Assembly (NCBI GenBank): GCA_031409955.1
Contig: JANNYF010000088.1
Coordinates: 1-64,000 of the forward strand
DNA: 64,000 nucleotides
Direction of reading: 5' to 3'
Origin: JAFDVL01 sp031409955
GTDB taxonomy: Bacteria; Acidobacteriota; Blastocatellia; RBC074
Of this stretch, positions 53,360 to 63,200 are shown in pieces; the first letter of the stretch is position 1, and the number at the start of each line of letters is the position of its first letter. A program made the translations under genes and the position numbers. The notes under the pieces are model-generated. The model had not been told where the DNA came from. It saw only the letters and a program-made list of their open reading frames with translations, and ran no database searches.

Positions 53360-54346
53360 ATGGAAACCACCAACGTCATCATCGTTACCGAAGCTACGGC
53401 AACGGGCGCAGCGACTATCGAAGTGCTTCCGATGCAAACCGAAACTTCGTCCAACCTTGTCACCGAAATCATCGAAGCGATTCTTGATTCAACGGGCGAC
53501 GAAGTTGAAACTGACTCGATTGAAGTGGGCGACGGCACAATTGCCTCCACCACATACACGACAACAAACATTGATGCGGCCATTGATGCGGCGGCGCTTG
53601 ACACAACTGCCGCCACAAGCTTTGAGACATTCGCCCCCACTGTCGAAGCGAGCACCATGAACGCGGCGCTTTTCACTGGCACTGCGCCTGATGCCGCTTC
53701 GGTACTTTCATCTCCAGACACCACCACTGACGTTGACGCCGCCGCACAAGCGCACACTGAGGTCGCCGCCGCCGCACAGACGCAAGCCGACGAAGCCGTG
53801 GCCCGAGGCGATTACGAAGCCGCCGCCGCGCACCGCGAAGTCGCCGAAAACGAAGCGTATGCCGCAGGCGATAACAGCACTTTGCACGGCAGCGATTCGA
53901 CTGATCTTGAGAACGCCGATTGGCAACAGGATCAGGCCAATCACTACGAGCAACAACAAACGCAACACGCGCAGGCCGGTGCTTACGAAGCCGCAAAAGA
54001 AGACGCGGCGAATGCGGCCTACGCGCACGGCAACGCGGATTGGCAGGCCGGCGGCGCAGATCATTCCGGGCAAGCTCAACTTGAAGAACAGCAAATGGAC
54101 TGGGCGGTGTATGAAGAAAAGAACGCGGATTATTATGCAAACTCGGCTGACACGTATGCGGCGCAAGGCGATTACGACAGCGCCGCCACGTATGCCGCCG
54201 AAGCCGTTGACCACCAGGCCGCAGCGGATTATCACGGCGATTTAGGCGAACACGGCGGCAGCACAGCGGTGTTCGATCCCGCCTCTGAAGTCACGGTGGA
54301 CACGTCGTACAGCACTTCGACGTATGACACTTCGAGTGTAGAGTAG
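53360..54346 (+). CDS. Acidic Ala/Thr-rich low-complexity protein
   Basis: 328 residues, not recognised. The composition is strongly biased to Ala, Thr, Glu, Asp and Gln with almost no Lys or Arg; Trp appears in repeated NADWQ contexts. Loose repeats of the form ARGDYEAAAAHREVAENEAY and AAQGDYDSAATYAAEAVDHQ resemble degenerate TPR-like helices. There is no signal peptide or membrane helix. It ends the signalling cluster, with AAGGAG 8 nt before the start. It might be a surface or scaffold protein, but that is a guess. Confidence 0.7.
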   Translation: METTNVIIVTEATATGAATIEVLPMQTETSSNLVTEIIEAILDSTGDEVETDSIEVGDGTIASTTYTTTNIDAAIDAAALDTTAATSFETFAPTVEASTMNAALFTGTAPDAASVLSSPDTTTDVDAAAQAHTEVAAAAQTQADEAVARGDYEAAAAHREVAENEAYAAGDNSTLHGSDSTDLENADWQQDQANHYEQQQTQHAQAGAYEAAKEDAANAAYAHGNADWQAGGADHSGQAQLEEQQMDWAVYEEKNADYYANSADTYAAQGDYDSAATYAAEAVDHQAAADYHGDLGEHGGSTAVFDPASEVTVDTSYSTSTYDTSSVE

Positions 54347-54366
54347 GTCAGGCTCGCAGCATTGAT

Positions 54367-54470
54367 CCTGATTCCCGATTCCTGATCCCTGATTCCTGAC
54401 CACCAAACGATCTGTTTTTTCGCCTGACCTTTGGTGGTCAGGAATCAGGGATCAGGAATCGGGAATCAGG
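54367..54470. repeat. Perfect 41-bp inverted repeat, CCTGATTCCCGATT family, copy 2
   Basis: The left arm (54367-54407) starts CCTGATTCCCGATTCCTGAT; the right arm (54430-54470) is its exact reverse complement; the loop is 22 nt. It lies 20 bp after the acidic protein gene. It is a relative of 26325-26412. Confidence 0.93.
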
Positions 54471-54495
54471 CAGTTGATTCGCACGTCGTATTCTG

Positions 54496-54708
54496 ATGGC
54501 AATTCCTCCCACACCTTTTACGACGCTTCTTGCCGGGAAAAAAACTCCTGCCGAAATGTATGAGACATTGAGGCGAGAACGATTTTTATCTCAGCAGGGA
54601 TTGCAGAATCCTCCCGACAAGGACGCAACCAGCATTTGCCAGAGGCGCAACGCAAACCGTTCGTCCAACTCAAGCGCGAGGCAATGCAAACGCTCTGCGA
54701 ACGATTGA
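54496..54708 (+). pseudogene. Possible broken short gene in the 457-bp gap
   Basis: A reading frame of 70 codons starts MAIPPTPFTTLLAGKKTPAE, but after about codon 35 the more protein-like frame changes (LPEAQRKPFVQLKREAMQTL continues in another frame to TAA at about 54731). This may be one frameshifted short gene. No family is recognised. The remaining 54732-54803 shows nothing. Confidence 0.25.
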
Positions 54709-54803
54709 TACGGCGTGGAGATCGAAGTTAAATTTCCTTCCTCGACTGCCGATCTGAAGTACAATGCCCGCCTTGTTGCCCCCAGATTTTACGGCAGAAT
54801 TAC

Positions 54804-57023
54804 ATGACTCTTGATCGTTACTTCAGGCTTTCTTCCTACTCCTTGCTGACGACCGGCTTTTTGATGCTGGTGGCGACGCGGCAATTGGATTGGCCTTCGA
54901 TTCTGTTGTTCAGCGGCGTGTTGTTGTTCGGGTGGTTCGTGGATGCAGGGCGCGTGCAATGGACCATGCCGACCTCATTGGTAAACGTATTGATGCTGGT
55001 GTTTTTGCCGTTCCCGTTGGTGGATTGGTTGGTGCTGCAAACGTCGCCCATTGTGGCGTTGATTCATTTCATTTTTTTCGCTTCGGCCATGAAGTTGCTG
55101 CAAGCGAAACGCAGTCGGGACTGGCTTTGGCTGTACGTCGTCACATTTTTCCAGATGCTGTTGGCGGCGGGAATGATGATTGACACCACGTTCTTCGTGT
55201 TGCTGGTCGTGTTTTTGTTCAGCGCGATTTCGACGCTCATCAGTTTTGAAATGCGGCGCGCGCAGCAAACCTTGGACGAAACGCGGCAGCCAGAGGAAAC
55301 CAGCGAATTTGAATTCTGGCGCGAAACCCCAACGCTCAGAAAACCGCTCGCGCAACCGCGCTGGCACAGCGTCACGGTCTTCGCTGCCGGTTCCCTCTTC
55401 ATCATTTTGTTGTTGGCGACACCGTTGTTTTTGGCGATGCCGCGCCTCGCGCTGCGCAATTCCGGCGCGGGTTGGATGCAGGGTGCGTCGTTGTCCGGCT
55501 TCAGTGACACGGTTCGTTTGGGTGATGTCGGACAGCTCAAATTGAATCCCAAGCTCGTGATGCGGGTGCGCGTCAATCAACCGCCGGATCAATATCGTGC
55601 GAGCTTGCGCTGGCGCGGTGTGACATTAGATTTTTATGACGGCAGCAGTTGGCGCGATTCGTTGAGTTGGCGCAGCAATCGCAAAATCGGCGCGCGTCCC
55701 GTCCCCAAACGCGGCAACGTTTTTTGGGTAGAGGAGGCGACGCAGTTGCGACGCTCGGAAGATTTGGCTTCGCTCACGCGGCAAACCTTTTATGTGGAAC
55801 CGCTCGACACGCCAGCCATCTTCGCCGCCCCAAAACCATTGTGGATCGAAGGCCTGCCTTCCCTCTGGCGCGACGAAAGTGATGGGTTATGGACCAGCAA
55901 TCACGCGCTGAATCGCCTGGTCTATCAAGTCGAATCCGACACGCATCAACCGAGCGACAAAGACTTGCGCGAAGGCAATTCCAAGGACTACGAATTGGAT
56001 ATTCACGTGCGCTACACGCAATTGCCCAAAGGCTTCGACCCACGCGTTGGACAATTGGCAGCGGACGTTGCCAAAGGCGCGACCACGACGATTGATGTTG
56101 CGCGTCGCATCGAAAGCCATTTGCGCAGCAGTTACAGCTATACGCTCAATCTGAAACGCACCGATGAGGGCGAGCCGGTCGCAGATTTTCTCTTCAACGT
56201 GCGCGCCGGGCATTGCGAATATTTTGCCTCGGCGCTGACGTTGATGTTGCGCACACAAGGCATTCCGGCACGCATCGTCAACGGCTTTCAGATGGGCGAT
56301 TACAGCGAGATTTCGGACTTTTACACCGTCCGCCAATCCGACGCGCATTCGTGGGTCGAAGTCTATTTCCCCAAGTACGGCTGGATCGCATTTGATCCCA
56401 CACCTGCTGCTGGCTTAAGCCAATACGACAACAATTGGCTGGCGACGCTGCGGCATTTCAGCGAGTCGGTGGAAATGCTCTGGCTCGAAAACGTCATCGG
56501 CTTCAGCGCGAATGAACAAGCCTCAATGGCCTTTCGCGTCCACCGCATCGTGTCGGATTCGCAAAGCGAACTGGCGACCAAAATCACGGACTGGAAGCTG
56601 CGGTTTATGGGCTTGCTGCGTTCGATGCGCGAAGGCGGGGCCGCGCACAGTACGAGCGAATGGATGACAACGATTCTCACGCATCCGCTTCTGCTAACGC
56701 TGTTTGGATTGGGCTTGTTAATTGGTGGTTTCGTCTTCTATCGCAAACATGCGCAGTCGTGGCGGCGGCGCATCCAGCAGGAACCGATTGCCTCCGCCAT
56801 CGCGTTTTATCAGGAGATGTTGGAGGTGTTGGCGCGCGCCGGACATCATCGCTTGCCCGAACAGACGCCGCAGGAATTTGCACAGCACGTCGGCTTGGCC
56901 CGTGTGACGGAAATTACCGCGTTGTATCAGCAAGTTCGTTTTGGTGGGAGACGGTTGAGTGAAGCGGAAATTCAGCGCGTCGAAGTTGCGCTCAAAGAAT
57001 TGTCTGCGCTCCCACACCGCTAA
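54804..57023 (+). CDS. TgpA-like transglutaminase membrane protein (DUF3488)
   Basis: 739 residues. Five to six N-terminal helices (about 10-215) are followed by an external region, a transglutaminase-like domain with Cys in RAGHCEYF (about 471), His in DAHSWVEVYFP (about 514) and Asp in FDPTP (about 530), then a C-terminal helix (about 640) and a short DUF4129-type tail. Relatives (TgpA in Pseudomonas) are essential inner-membrane proteins with periplasmic transglutaminase activity; the substrate is unknown. In many genomes the gene follows a MoxR ATPase and a DUF58 protein, which are absent here. Confidence 0.9.
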   Translation: MTLDRYFRLSSYSLLTTGFLMLVATRQLDWPSILLFSGVLLFGWFVDAGRVQWTMPTSLVNVLMLVFLPFPLVDWLVLQTSPIVALIHFIFFASAMKLLQAKRSRDWLWLYVVTFFQMLLAAGMMIDTTFFVLLVVFLFSAISTLISFEMRRAQQTLDETRQPEETSEFEFWRETPTLRKPLAQPRWHSVTVFAAGSLFIILLLATPLFLAMPRLALRNSGAGWMQGASLSGFSDTVRLGDVGQLKLNPKLVMRVRVNQPPDQYRASLRWRGVTLDFYDGSSWRDSLSWRSNRKIGARPVPKRGNVFWVEEATQLRRSEDLASLTRQTFYVEPLDTPAIFAAPKPLWIEGLPSLWRDESDGLWTSNHALNRLVYQVESDTHQPSDKDLREGNSKDYELDIHVRYTQLPKGFDPRVGQLAADVAKGATTTIDVARRIESHLRSSYSYTLNLKRTDEGEPVADFLFNVRAGHCEYFASALTLMLRTQGIPARIVNGFQMGDYSEISDFYTVRQSDAHSWVEVYFPKYGWIAFDPTPAAGLSQYDNNWLATLRHFSESVEMLWLENVIGFSANEQASMAFRVHRIVSDSQSELATKITDWKLRFMGLLRSMREGGAAHSTSEWMTTILTHPLLLTLFGLGLLIGGFVFYRKHAQSWRRRIQQEPIASAIAFYQEMLEVLARAGHHRLPEQTPQEFAQHVGLARVTEITALYQQVRFGGRRLSEAEIQRVEVALKELSALPHR

Positions 57024-57083
57024 ACTTTCGCCAAACATCCTGACCTAGATCAGTTTGCAATTCGGTGTACAGATGCTCAGGTT

Positions 57084-57135
57084 CGATAAACTTTGGTTTG
57101 TCGAAATTTGAGGCAGCGGCAAACTAAAGTTTGCC
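57084..57135. repeat. CAAACT palindromic pair between converging genes
   Basis: CGATAAACTTTGGTTTGTCG (57084-57103) and GGCAAACTAAAGTTTGCC (57118-57135) are each self-complementary and resemble the pair at 47876-47938. It lies between the TgpA-like stop and the stop of the next, converging gene. Confidence 0.75.
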
Positions 57136-57157
57136 AGACACGCAATTGCAACCCGAT

Positions 57158-58417
57158 CTAAATCTTCTTTGCCTTCACCAACCGTTCCGCCTGTTTGCGC
57201 AAAACATCCGGTACGTTGCGATTGCCCGTCAGGCCTTTGAGGTCTTTCGGGAACAACCGATTCAGGAGCGGCAGGCCGGTGGCCACAGGCGTGCGCGCGT
57301 TGCGCACCAAGTTGTGCACAATCGGATAGCTGCGAATCCATTGGCGATTCAGTGCGATCAAGCGTAACGCGTCTTCGGGCAAGGTCTTCATCGCGGAGAT
57401 GGCTTCGACTTCGGATTCGGTGATGCGTGAATTGCCCAGCACGCCGAGGATGACCGACTTACTGGCATCGCGGCGCAGAATGTTGCGGGCTTCGCGATTG
57501 CCTTTCAGCGCAAGCTGCACCCGCGCTTTTGTACTCAGGCGCGCGATCTTTTGCATCACGGTCAGGCGCTCTGGCGTAGCTTCTTCGCCATCCGCTTTCA
57601 TCTGGTTGAGGATTTCGCTGACGATCTGTTGGGTTTCAGGATCAATGTCAGAGGCTGCGGTCGGAGCGGGAGCGGGGGCTTCGCTGACAGGTTCCGGTTC
57701 GGCTTGCACACGTAAAACTTCATCCCGAATAGTCTTGAGAAACTCCGGCCCCATCTTCGGATCGTCTTCCGAGCCGAAGGCTTTCTCCAAATGCAGGTCT
57801 TCTGTCGGAATGTCATCGTCAATCAACTCGATGAGCGCTTCTTCGACGTAGCGCAAACCGAGCGCCGCCGAAGCTGCCGCCGCACGGGCGCGACGTTCTT
57901 CTACAATGCGTTTGGCACCGAGTTCTTTCTCGAAAAATTCAATCCGAACTTCGGTCGCGCGGCGCATGGCTTCGGGCGTGCTGGCTTTGTTTTCGACCAG
58001 CGCGCTGATGATGTCAGGATAGCGAATCATGCGCTCCTGATTGATCGCAATTAGTTCCAGCACTGCGCCGTCTTTGTTCCAGCGCGCCAAATCGGTAATG
58101 CCCTGATCTGGGGTTACATCATTCAGGATCAAGGCTTCGTAGACCTCGCGCTTGCCGCCGCGCCACGTACACAAATGCTGCAACACATCGCGCGCCAGTT
58201 CCTTGCTTGATACGACCTGTTTCATCCGTTCCGCATCGAATTCATTGAGCGATTTCGTCGCGGTCGCGCTGAGTTCGGCGTCTTCGTCCTGGCTCAGCAC
58301 TACCAGCACTTCGAGCATGTCTTCGGGCGGCAATGGTAAGGCAGCCCGCGCCGCCGCCATTTTCGCAGGCGCAGGAGCGGAGCCACTTCGAATGGCGGTG
58401 ACAACTGGACTTGGCAT
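57158..58417 (-). CDS. HEAT/DUF2336-like helical repeat protein
   Basis: 419 residues. Blocks such as LPLPPEDMLEVLVVLSQDEDAELSATATKSL and IARLSTKARVQLALKGNREARNILRRD repeat similar helical pairs, and a Pro/Ala/Glu-rich linker (about 235-255) separates two halves. No signal peptide. Members of this type are common in Acidobacteriota and have no known function. The start is the ATG at 58415-58417, 46 bp beyond a palindromic element. The C-terminus ends KAKKI. Confidence 0.75.
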   Translation of the reverse strand: MPSPVVTAIRSGSAPAPAKMAAARAALPLPPEDMLEVLVVLSQDEDAELSATATKSLNEFDAERMKQVVSSKELARDVLQHLCTWRGGKREVYEALILNDVTPDQGITDLARWNKDGAVLELIAINQERMIRYPDIISALVENKASTPEAMRRATEVRIEFFEKELGAKRIVEERRARAAAASAALGLRYVEEALIELIDDDIPTEDLHLEKAFGSEDDPKMGPEFLKTIRDEVLRVQAEPEPVSEAPAPAPTAASDIDPETQQIVSEILNQMKADGEEATPERLTVMQKIARLSTKARVQLALKGNREARNILRRDASKSVILGVLGNSRITESEVEAISAMKTLPEDALRLIALNRQWIRSYPIVHNLVRNARTPVATGLPLLNRLFPKDLKGLTGNRNVPDVLRKQAERLVKAKKI

Positions 58418-58463
58418 AAGGCTTCAATCGGATTGGGGCTGGGGCTGGGTCAAGGATTTGGGG

Positions 58464-58597
58464 GACAGTTGCGCGAACTGTCAGTTTGCGTTGATTCGCT
58501 GCTCAGCTACAGCAAGAAAACTGTAGCAATAGCAATATGGTTTCAGTCCGTAGTTTAGCTGATGAAACACGCAAACTAACAGTTCGCGCAACCGTTA
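58464..58597. repeat. Inverted-repeat element, CAAACTGTCAGTTTG family, copy 2
   Basis: GCGCGAACTGTCAGTTTGCG (58471-58490) is matched by CGCAAACTAACAGTTCGCGC (58570-58589) with an AT-rich middle. The right end carries the TAA stop (58595-58597) of the oxidoreductase gene. Its size and place match the copy at 1955-2091. Confidence 0.88.
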
Positions 58598-59950
58598 TGC
58601 TTTGGCCTGCACTTGAATCGGGCGATCTGTCACGCGTTCGTTGCGTTCGTCGAAGTACAAAACTTTGCCTTGCCGATACGATTCGACCGCCATCCCAATC
58701 GTCGTCATTGCACGATAGGCGGTCGGCGCGTCGAGCACGGTTTTTTCGCGGCTGCGGACACAACGCAGGAAATTTGTCATGTGGTCTTCGCGCGTTTTGT
58801 CGGTATCCAGTTTGACTTCGTTGCTGCCAAACTTCGCCACGAACTTGTCTTTGAATTGACGCTCGGCGGTCGCGGTGATGTAATCCACGCGACCTTCAAA
58901 CTGGCCGTGCGGTACCATCATAATCGTGCCTTCGTGACCGCGAATCAGGCCCGGAATATGTTGGCTGTTCGCCATCGAAGAACTCAACACCAACGAGTGG
59001 CCCTTCGGGAATTCCGCGATCAAGTGGAACGTATCCGGCACTTCGCGTCCGTCTTTGAAAATGTATGTGCCGCCCGACGCCATGACTTTGTACGGAAACT
59101 GCGCTTCGCCCCAGCAAATGTTGAGCGGCGCGACGACGTGATAGAACAGGTCAGTCGCAATGCCGCCGGAGTAGTCCCAGTATTTACGGAAGCGGAAAAA
59201 GCGTTCGGCGCTAAACGGGCGCTTCGTCGCGGAACCAAGCCACATATTCCAATCAATGAAATCGTCGCCTTTCGCCGTTGGCCCCGCCGCCGGATCAATC
59301 TTATAGTTCCATTCGCCTTCGATAGAGTTACGATGATACGACCCCTGGCTCATTAACAAATCGCCGATCATCCCGTCCTGAATGGCCTTGCGTGCCTGCC
59401 ACCATTGATCGCTGGACGTGGTTTGCGAACCGATTTGCACGACGCGGTTGGTGGCTTTGGCGACTTCGGTGAACTTCTTGGCTTCTTCGACCGTCTTGGT
59501 CATCGGCTTTTCGCAGTAGACATCTTTGCCGGCCTTCATCGCGTCAATCGCAATCGGCGCGTGCCAGTGATCCGGTGTCGCAATAATCACGGCGTCAATG
59601 TCTTTGCGCCCGACAATCTCGCGGTAATCCAGCGTGGCGGATTCGGCTTTGCTGATTTGTTGCGCATTGGTCAGCCGCTTGCGATATACATCGCAGACGG
59701 CGACAAGCTGTGCAGGCTGTGATTTCTGGCCTGTTTCCATGGCCCATTTCATCACGCCCGTGCCACGTCCGCCCACGCCTATCGAAGCGAGATTGATGCG
59801 GTCATTTGCGCCCAGAATGCGGCCTGGGGCCAGAATATTTTTGATCTTGGTGGTTTGTGCATAAGCAGGAATCGAGAGCAAGGTGCCTGTCGCAACGGCT
59901 GCCGAGCCTGCTTGTTTGAGAAAGTCTCTGCGAGATTTTTTGTCAGCCAT
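58595..59950 (-). CDS. Gfo/Idh/MocA family oxidoreductase with Tat signal
   Basis: 451 residues from the ATG at 59948-59950 (GGAGGAC 3 nt upstream). A twin-arginine signal (SRRDFLKQAGSAAVATGTLL) precedes an NAD(P)-binding domain (INLASIGVGGRGTGVM, IIATPDHWHAPIAIDAMKAGKDVYCEKPMTKT) and the C-terminal dimerisation/substrate domain. Such exported enzymes act on sugars or glycosidic substrates in the periplasm, often via bound cofactor; the substrate is unknown. The stop codon is inside a palindromic element. Confidence 0.93.
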   Translation of the reverse strand: MADKKSRRDFLKQAGSAAVATGTLLSIPAYAQTTKIKNILAPGRILGANDRINLASIGVGGRGTGVMKWAMETGQKSQPAQLVAVCDVYRKRLTNAQQISKAESATLDYREIVGRKDIDAVIIATPDHWHAPIAIDAMKAGKDVYCEKPMTKTVEEAKKFTEVAKATNRVVQIGSQTTSSDQWWQARKAIQDGMIGDLLMSQGSYHRNSIEGEWNYKIDPAAGPTAKGDDFIDWNMWLGSATKRPFSAERFFRFRKYWDYSGGIATDLFYHVVAPLNICWGEAQFPYKVMASGGTYIFKDGREVPDTFHLIAEFPKGHSLVLSSSMANSQHIPGLIRGHEGTIMMVPHGQFEGRVDYITATAERQFKDKFVAKFGSNEVKLDTDKTREDHMTNFLRCVRSREKTVLDAPTAYRAMTTIGMAVESYRQGKVLYFDERNERVTDRPIQVQAKA

Positions 59951-60022
59951 AGATGTCCTCCGAAAACGGGTGAAAGAGTGATGGATTAAATAAACGTAAA
60001 ATTCTAGGGCACGGAGAGCGCA

Positions 60023-60052
60023 AGCATACTCGCTCCCTTGACAGTTGGTCAA
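60023..60052 (-). promoter_or_regulatory. Promoter for the oxidoreductase gene
   Basis: On the minus strand TTGACC (60052-60047) and TATGCT (60028-60023) are spaced 18 bp, about 75 nt before the start codon. It overlaps the oppositely oriented promoter of the receptor gene. Confidence 0.55.
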
Positions 60053-60098
60053 ACCGCTGGCGATAATCACAGTCAAGCTGACGAGATCAATTATCGCC
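60038..60098 (+). promoter_or_regulatory. Promoter and inverted repeat upstream of the TonB-type receptor gene
   Basis: TTGACA (60038-60043) and GATAAT (60062-60067) are spaced 18 bp. GGCGATAAT (60060-60068), which overlaps the -10, is repeated inverted as ATTATCGCC (60090-60098), an operator-like arrangement. The rest of the 339-bp gap (to 60289) has a GTAACC/GGTTAC hairpin (60248-60265) but no gene. Confidence 0.5.
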
Positions 60099-60289
60099 GT
60101 AATCCTACTTTCCCGTAGATGGCAGACTTAGTCAGCACTGCTGGGCTGAAAATACAATCCTCGAACTTGTTATTACCAATTTGAAAAGGCTGCGAAGCCA
60201 CCTCCAAAGCAGAAAGGCTTGGGATTTATTTTCGCAGTAAGTTCCCTGTAACCTATTTGGGTTACGATTATTCTCAGAGGAGTACATCA

Positions 60290-63200
60290 ATGTCTATCCA
60301 TAAATCAAAAATGCTCACGCATTTGCTGAGCATTGGATTGTGCCTGGTGCTGAGTTCGCTACTCACCTTCGCGCAATCCGACAACACAACTATTTCTGGT
60401 ACAGTAAAAGACGCGGCTGGCGCGGTCATCGCGAATGCGAAAGTCACCGTCAAAAGCGAGACGCGAGACTTCGAGCGTTCGACTGTGTCCAACTCCGATG
60501 GCTATTATGTCATCACCTCACTTCCCTCCGGGCTTTATTCAGTGACGGTCGAGGCCAGCGGATTCAAGCTTTACAAAGAAACCAACAAAAAACTGGATGC
60601 GAACGTACCAGCCCGTGTGGATGCCGATTTGCAAACTGGCGCAGTGACCGAAACCGTGACGGTGACGGCTTCGACTGCACAGGTGCAAACGGAATCAGCC
60701 ACCGTCGGGAAACTGGTCGAAACCAAACAAGTCGAATACTTACAGATGAACGGTCGCAATCCGTTGTTCCTGGCGCAGCTCAAACCTGGCGTGCAGGGCG
60801 GTGCGCTCGGCGGCAACAGCTTCGGTTTGACGACTGGCGGCTTGGTCATCAATGGCGCGCGTACGCAAGACACGCTCGTTACCTTTGACGGCGCGGTCGG
60901 TGTTCGTACCCGTTCCAACGGAACCAGCATCGGTGCTGCGGACGTGGAAGCAACACAAGAAGTCCAAATTCTGACCGCGAACTACAACGCCGAATATGGT
61001 CGTTCGGCTGGCGGTCAAGTGCGTATCGTAACGCGCAGTGGAACGAAAGACTTTCACGGCACGTTCTATGAATTCATGCGCAACGCGGCGTTCAATACGA
61101 ATACCTGGACCCGCAACCGCAACACACCCGCCAATCAACCGTGCGACAATCCGTTGTATGAAAAAGCGACGCACTGCCGCCCGAACCCTTTTCGCTATAA
61201 CCAATTTGGTTACATGTTGAGCGGTCCAGTGATTATTCCTGGCACGGAATTCAACAAAGACCGCAGCAAGTTATTCTGGCTGTGGGGACAAGAATGGGTG
61301 CGCCAACGCGCGACTGGCAACACCACGATTCGCGTGCCAACGACGAAGATGCGGACGGGTGACTTCAGTGAATTGACTGATGCCAACAACCCGTTGCGGG
61401 TGGTGCGTTTTATCAAAGACCCACTCCTGACAGGGAATTGCAGCGCGACCGATCAAACCGCCTGCTTCCGCGATGGTGGCATCGTCAATAAAATTCCAAC
61501 GGCGCGTCTCAGCCCAAATGGTCTGGCGATTCTGCGCACGCTTCCCAGTCCAATTCCTGGTTTTTTCACTTCCAGCGGTCAGAATTATTTTCAAGATCGT
61601 CCCACGACAACCGACCAGCGTAAAGACACGCTCTCCATTGATTACTATCCCAACGAGAGAAATCAAATCAAAGGTCGTTTGTCGCTGTATCACTTCGTAG
61701 ATGTTGGTGCTTTCCGTGGTGGTACAGACAATGCACCGCAAATCATTGATCGTCCCAACCAGACGGTTTCGATCAACTGGACGTTTTCACTTTCTTCGAC
61801 TTGGATCAGCGAAACATTGATTGCCGGCAGCCGCGATCAGGTGTTCATTGCGGTAGATACGCGAGGAGATCGCTTCAAACGAAGCAACTTCGGAATCAAC
61901 TATCCGTACCTTTTCCCCACGGGCAAAGAAATCACCGACAAGATTCCAACGGTAGATGGAATTGACCAGTTCAATGGTTTAGATGGAGGCCCCTACCCGG
62001 CCAGTTCTACCGGCCCGATTTATCAGGCCAGCAATAACTGGACGAACATTCGCGGCAACCACACCATCAAGTTCGGTGGCTATTTTGAGCGCGCCGGACA
62101 AAACGACTTTGACCAAATCAACGTCGCAGGAACGCCAGGCGGAACGAACAACCAAAATGGTCGTTTCGTCTTCAATAACTCGACACCGGGCGGTACAGGC
62201 GTGGCCATCGGCAACGTCGCCATTGGCTTGTTCGACACCTACGCCGAAATCGGCAACCGTTCATTTACACCTTATCGCGGTCACATGGGTGAATGGTTTG
62301 TACAGGATGCCTGGAAAATGACGCCGAAACTGCGGGTTGAAGTTGGACTGCGTCACAGCATTGTCCAGCCTTATTACAGTTTGTGGCGGAACATGACAGT
62401 CTTCGATCCGAAGTTCTATGATCCGAGCAAAGCTGTTACACAAAGCTCTGCCAATGGTTTCATTACTTCCAACCCGAATGATTTGGTCGCGCGTTACAAC
62501 GGTCTTGTCATTCCGGGCAGTGGATGGCCTGATTCTGCCAAAGGTCCAGGTCGTGTAGCCATTGCGAATACAGGGCAATTCGACTTCCTATTCCGGGGCG
62601 TCGATAAGGAGTATTCAAAAATTCACAAAAACAACTTCCAGCCGCGCTTGGGCTTGGCCTATGCCTTTAACGACAAGACCGTGCTGCGCGCGGGCGTGGG
62701 CCGTTTCTTCACGCGTTTGGGTGTGAGCGACTCGGTCTTCCTTGGTGGTAATCCGCCGTTGCAACCGACCGTTTCGATTGCTAACGGTAACGTTGATAAT
62801 CCGGGTGGAACTGCCGGACGCGTCTTCCCCTTGGTCGTCACCAGCCAGGACCCGATTTTCAAGAATCCTGAAGCATGGACGTGGAATACCACGTTTGAGC
62901 GTGAAGTTGGTTTCAGCACATTGGTGGAAGTTAGCTACGTCGGGCGTCGTGGATTGCATCAACAACGGGAACGCAATATCAACCAATTGCAACCGGGAAC
63001 GCTTCAGGCGAATACGGGAGTTAATCCTGATTTCCTGCGCCCATTCAAGGGCTACGGAATCATTCGTGTCACCAACAACGATGCGAATTCGCAGTATCAC
63101 GGGTTGCAATTTGGTGCCAATCGCCGCTTCAATAACGGCTTCCTGTTTGGTTTAGCCTATACGTTGTCGAAATCGCAAGATGATGGCTCGGCACAACGTG

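Noticed and set aside
7486..58597. Palindromes read as CRISPR repeats or insertion sequences
   Set aside because: They are not regularly spaced arrays and contain no transposase reading frame.
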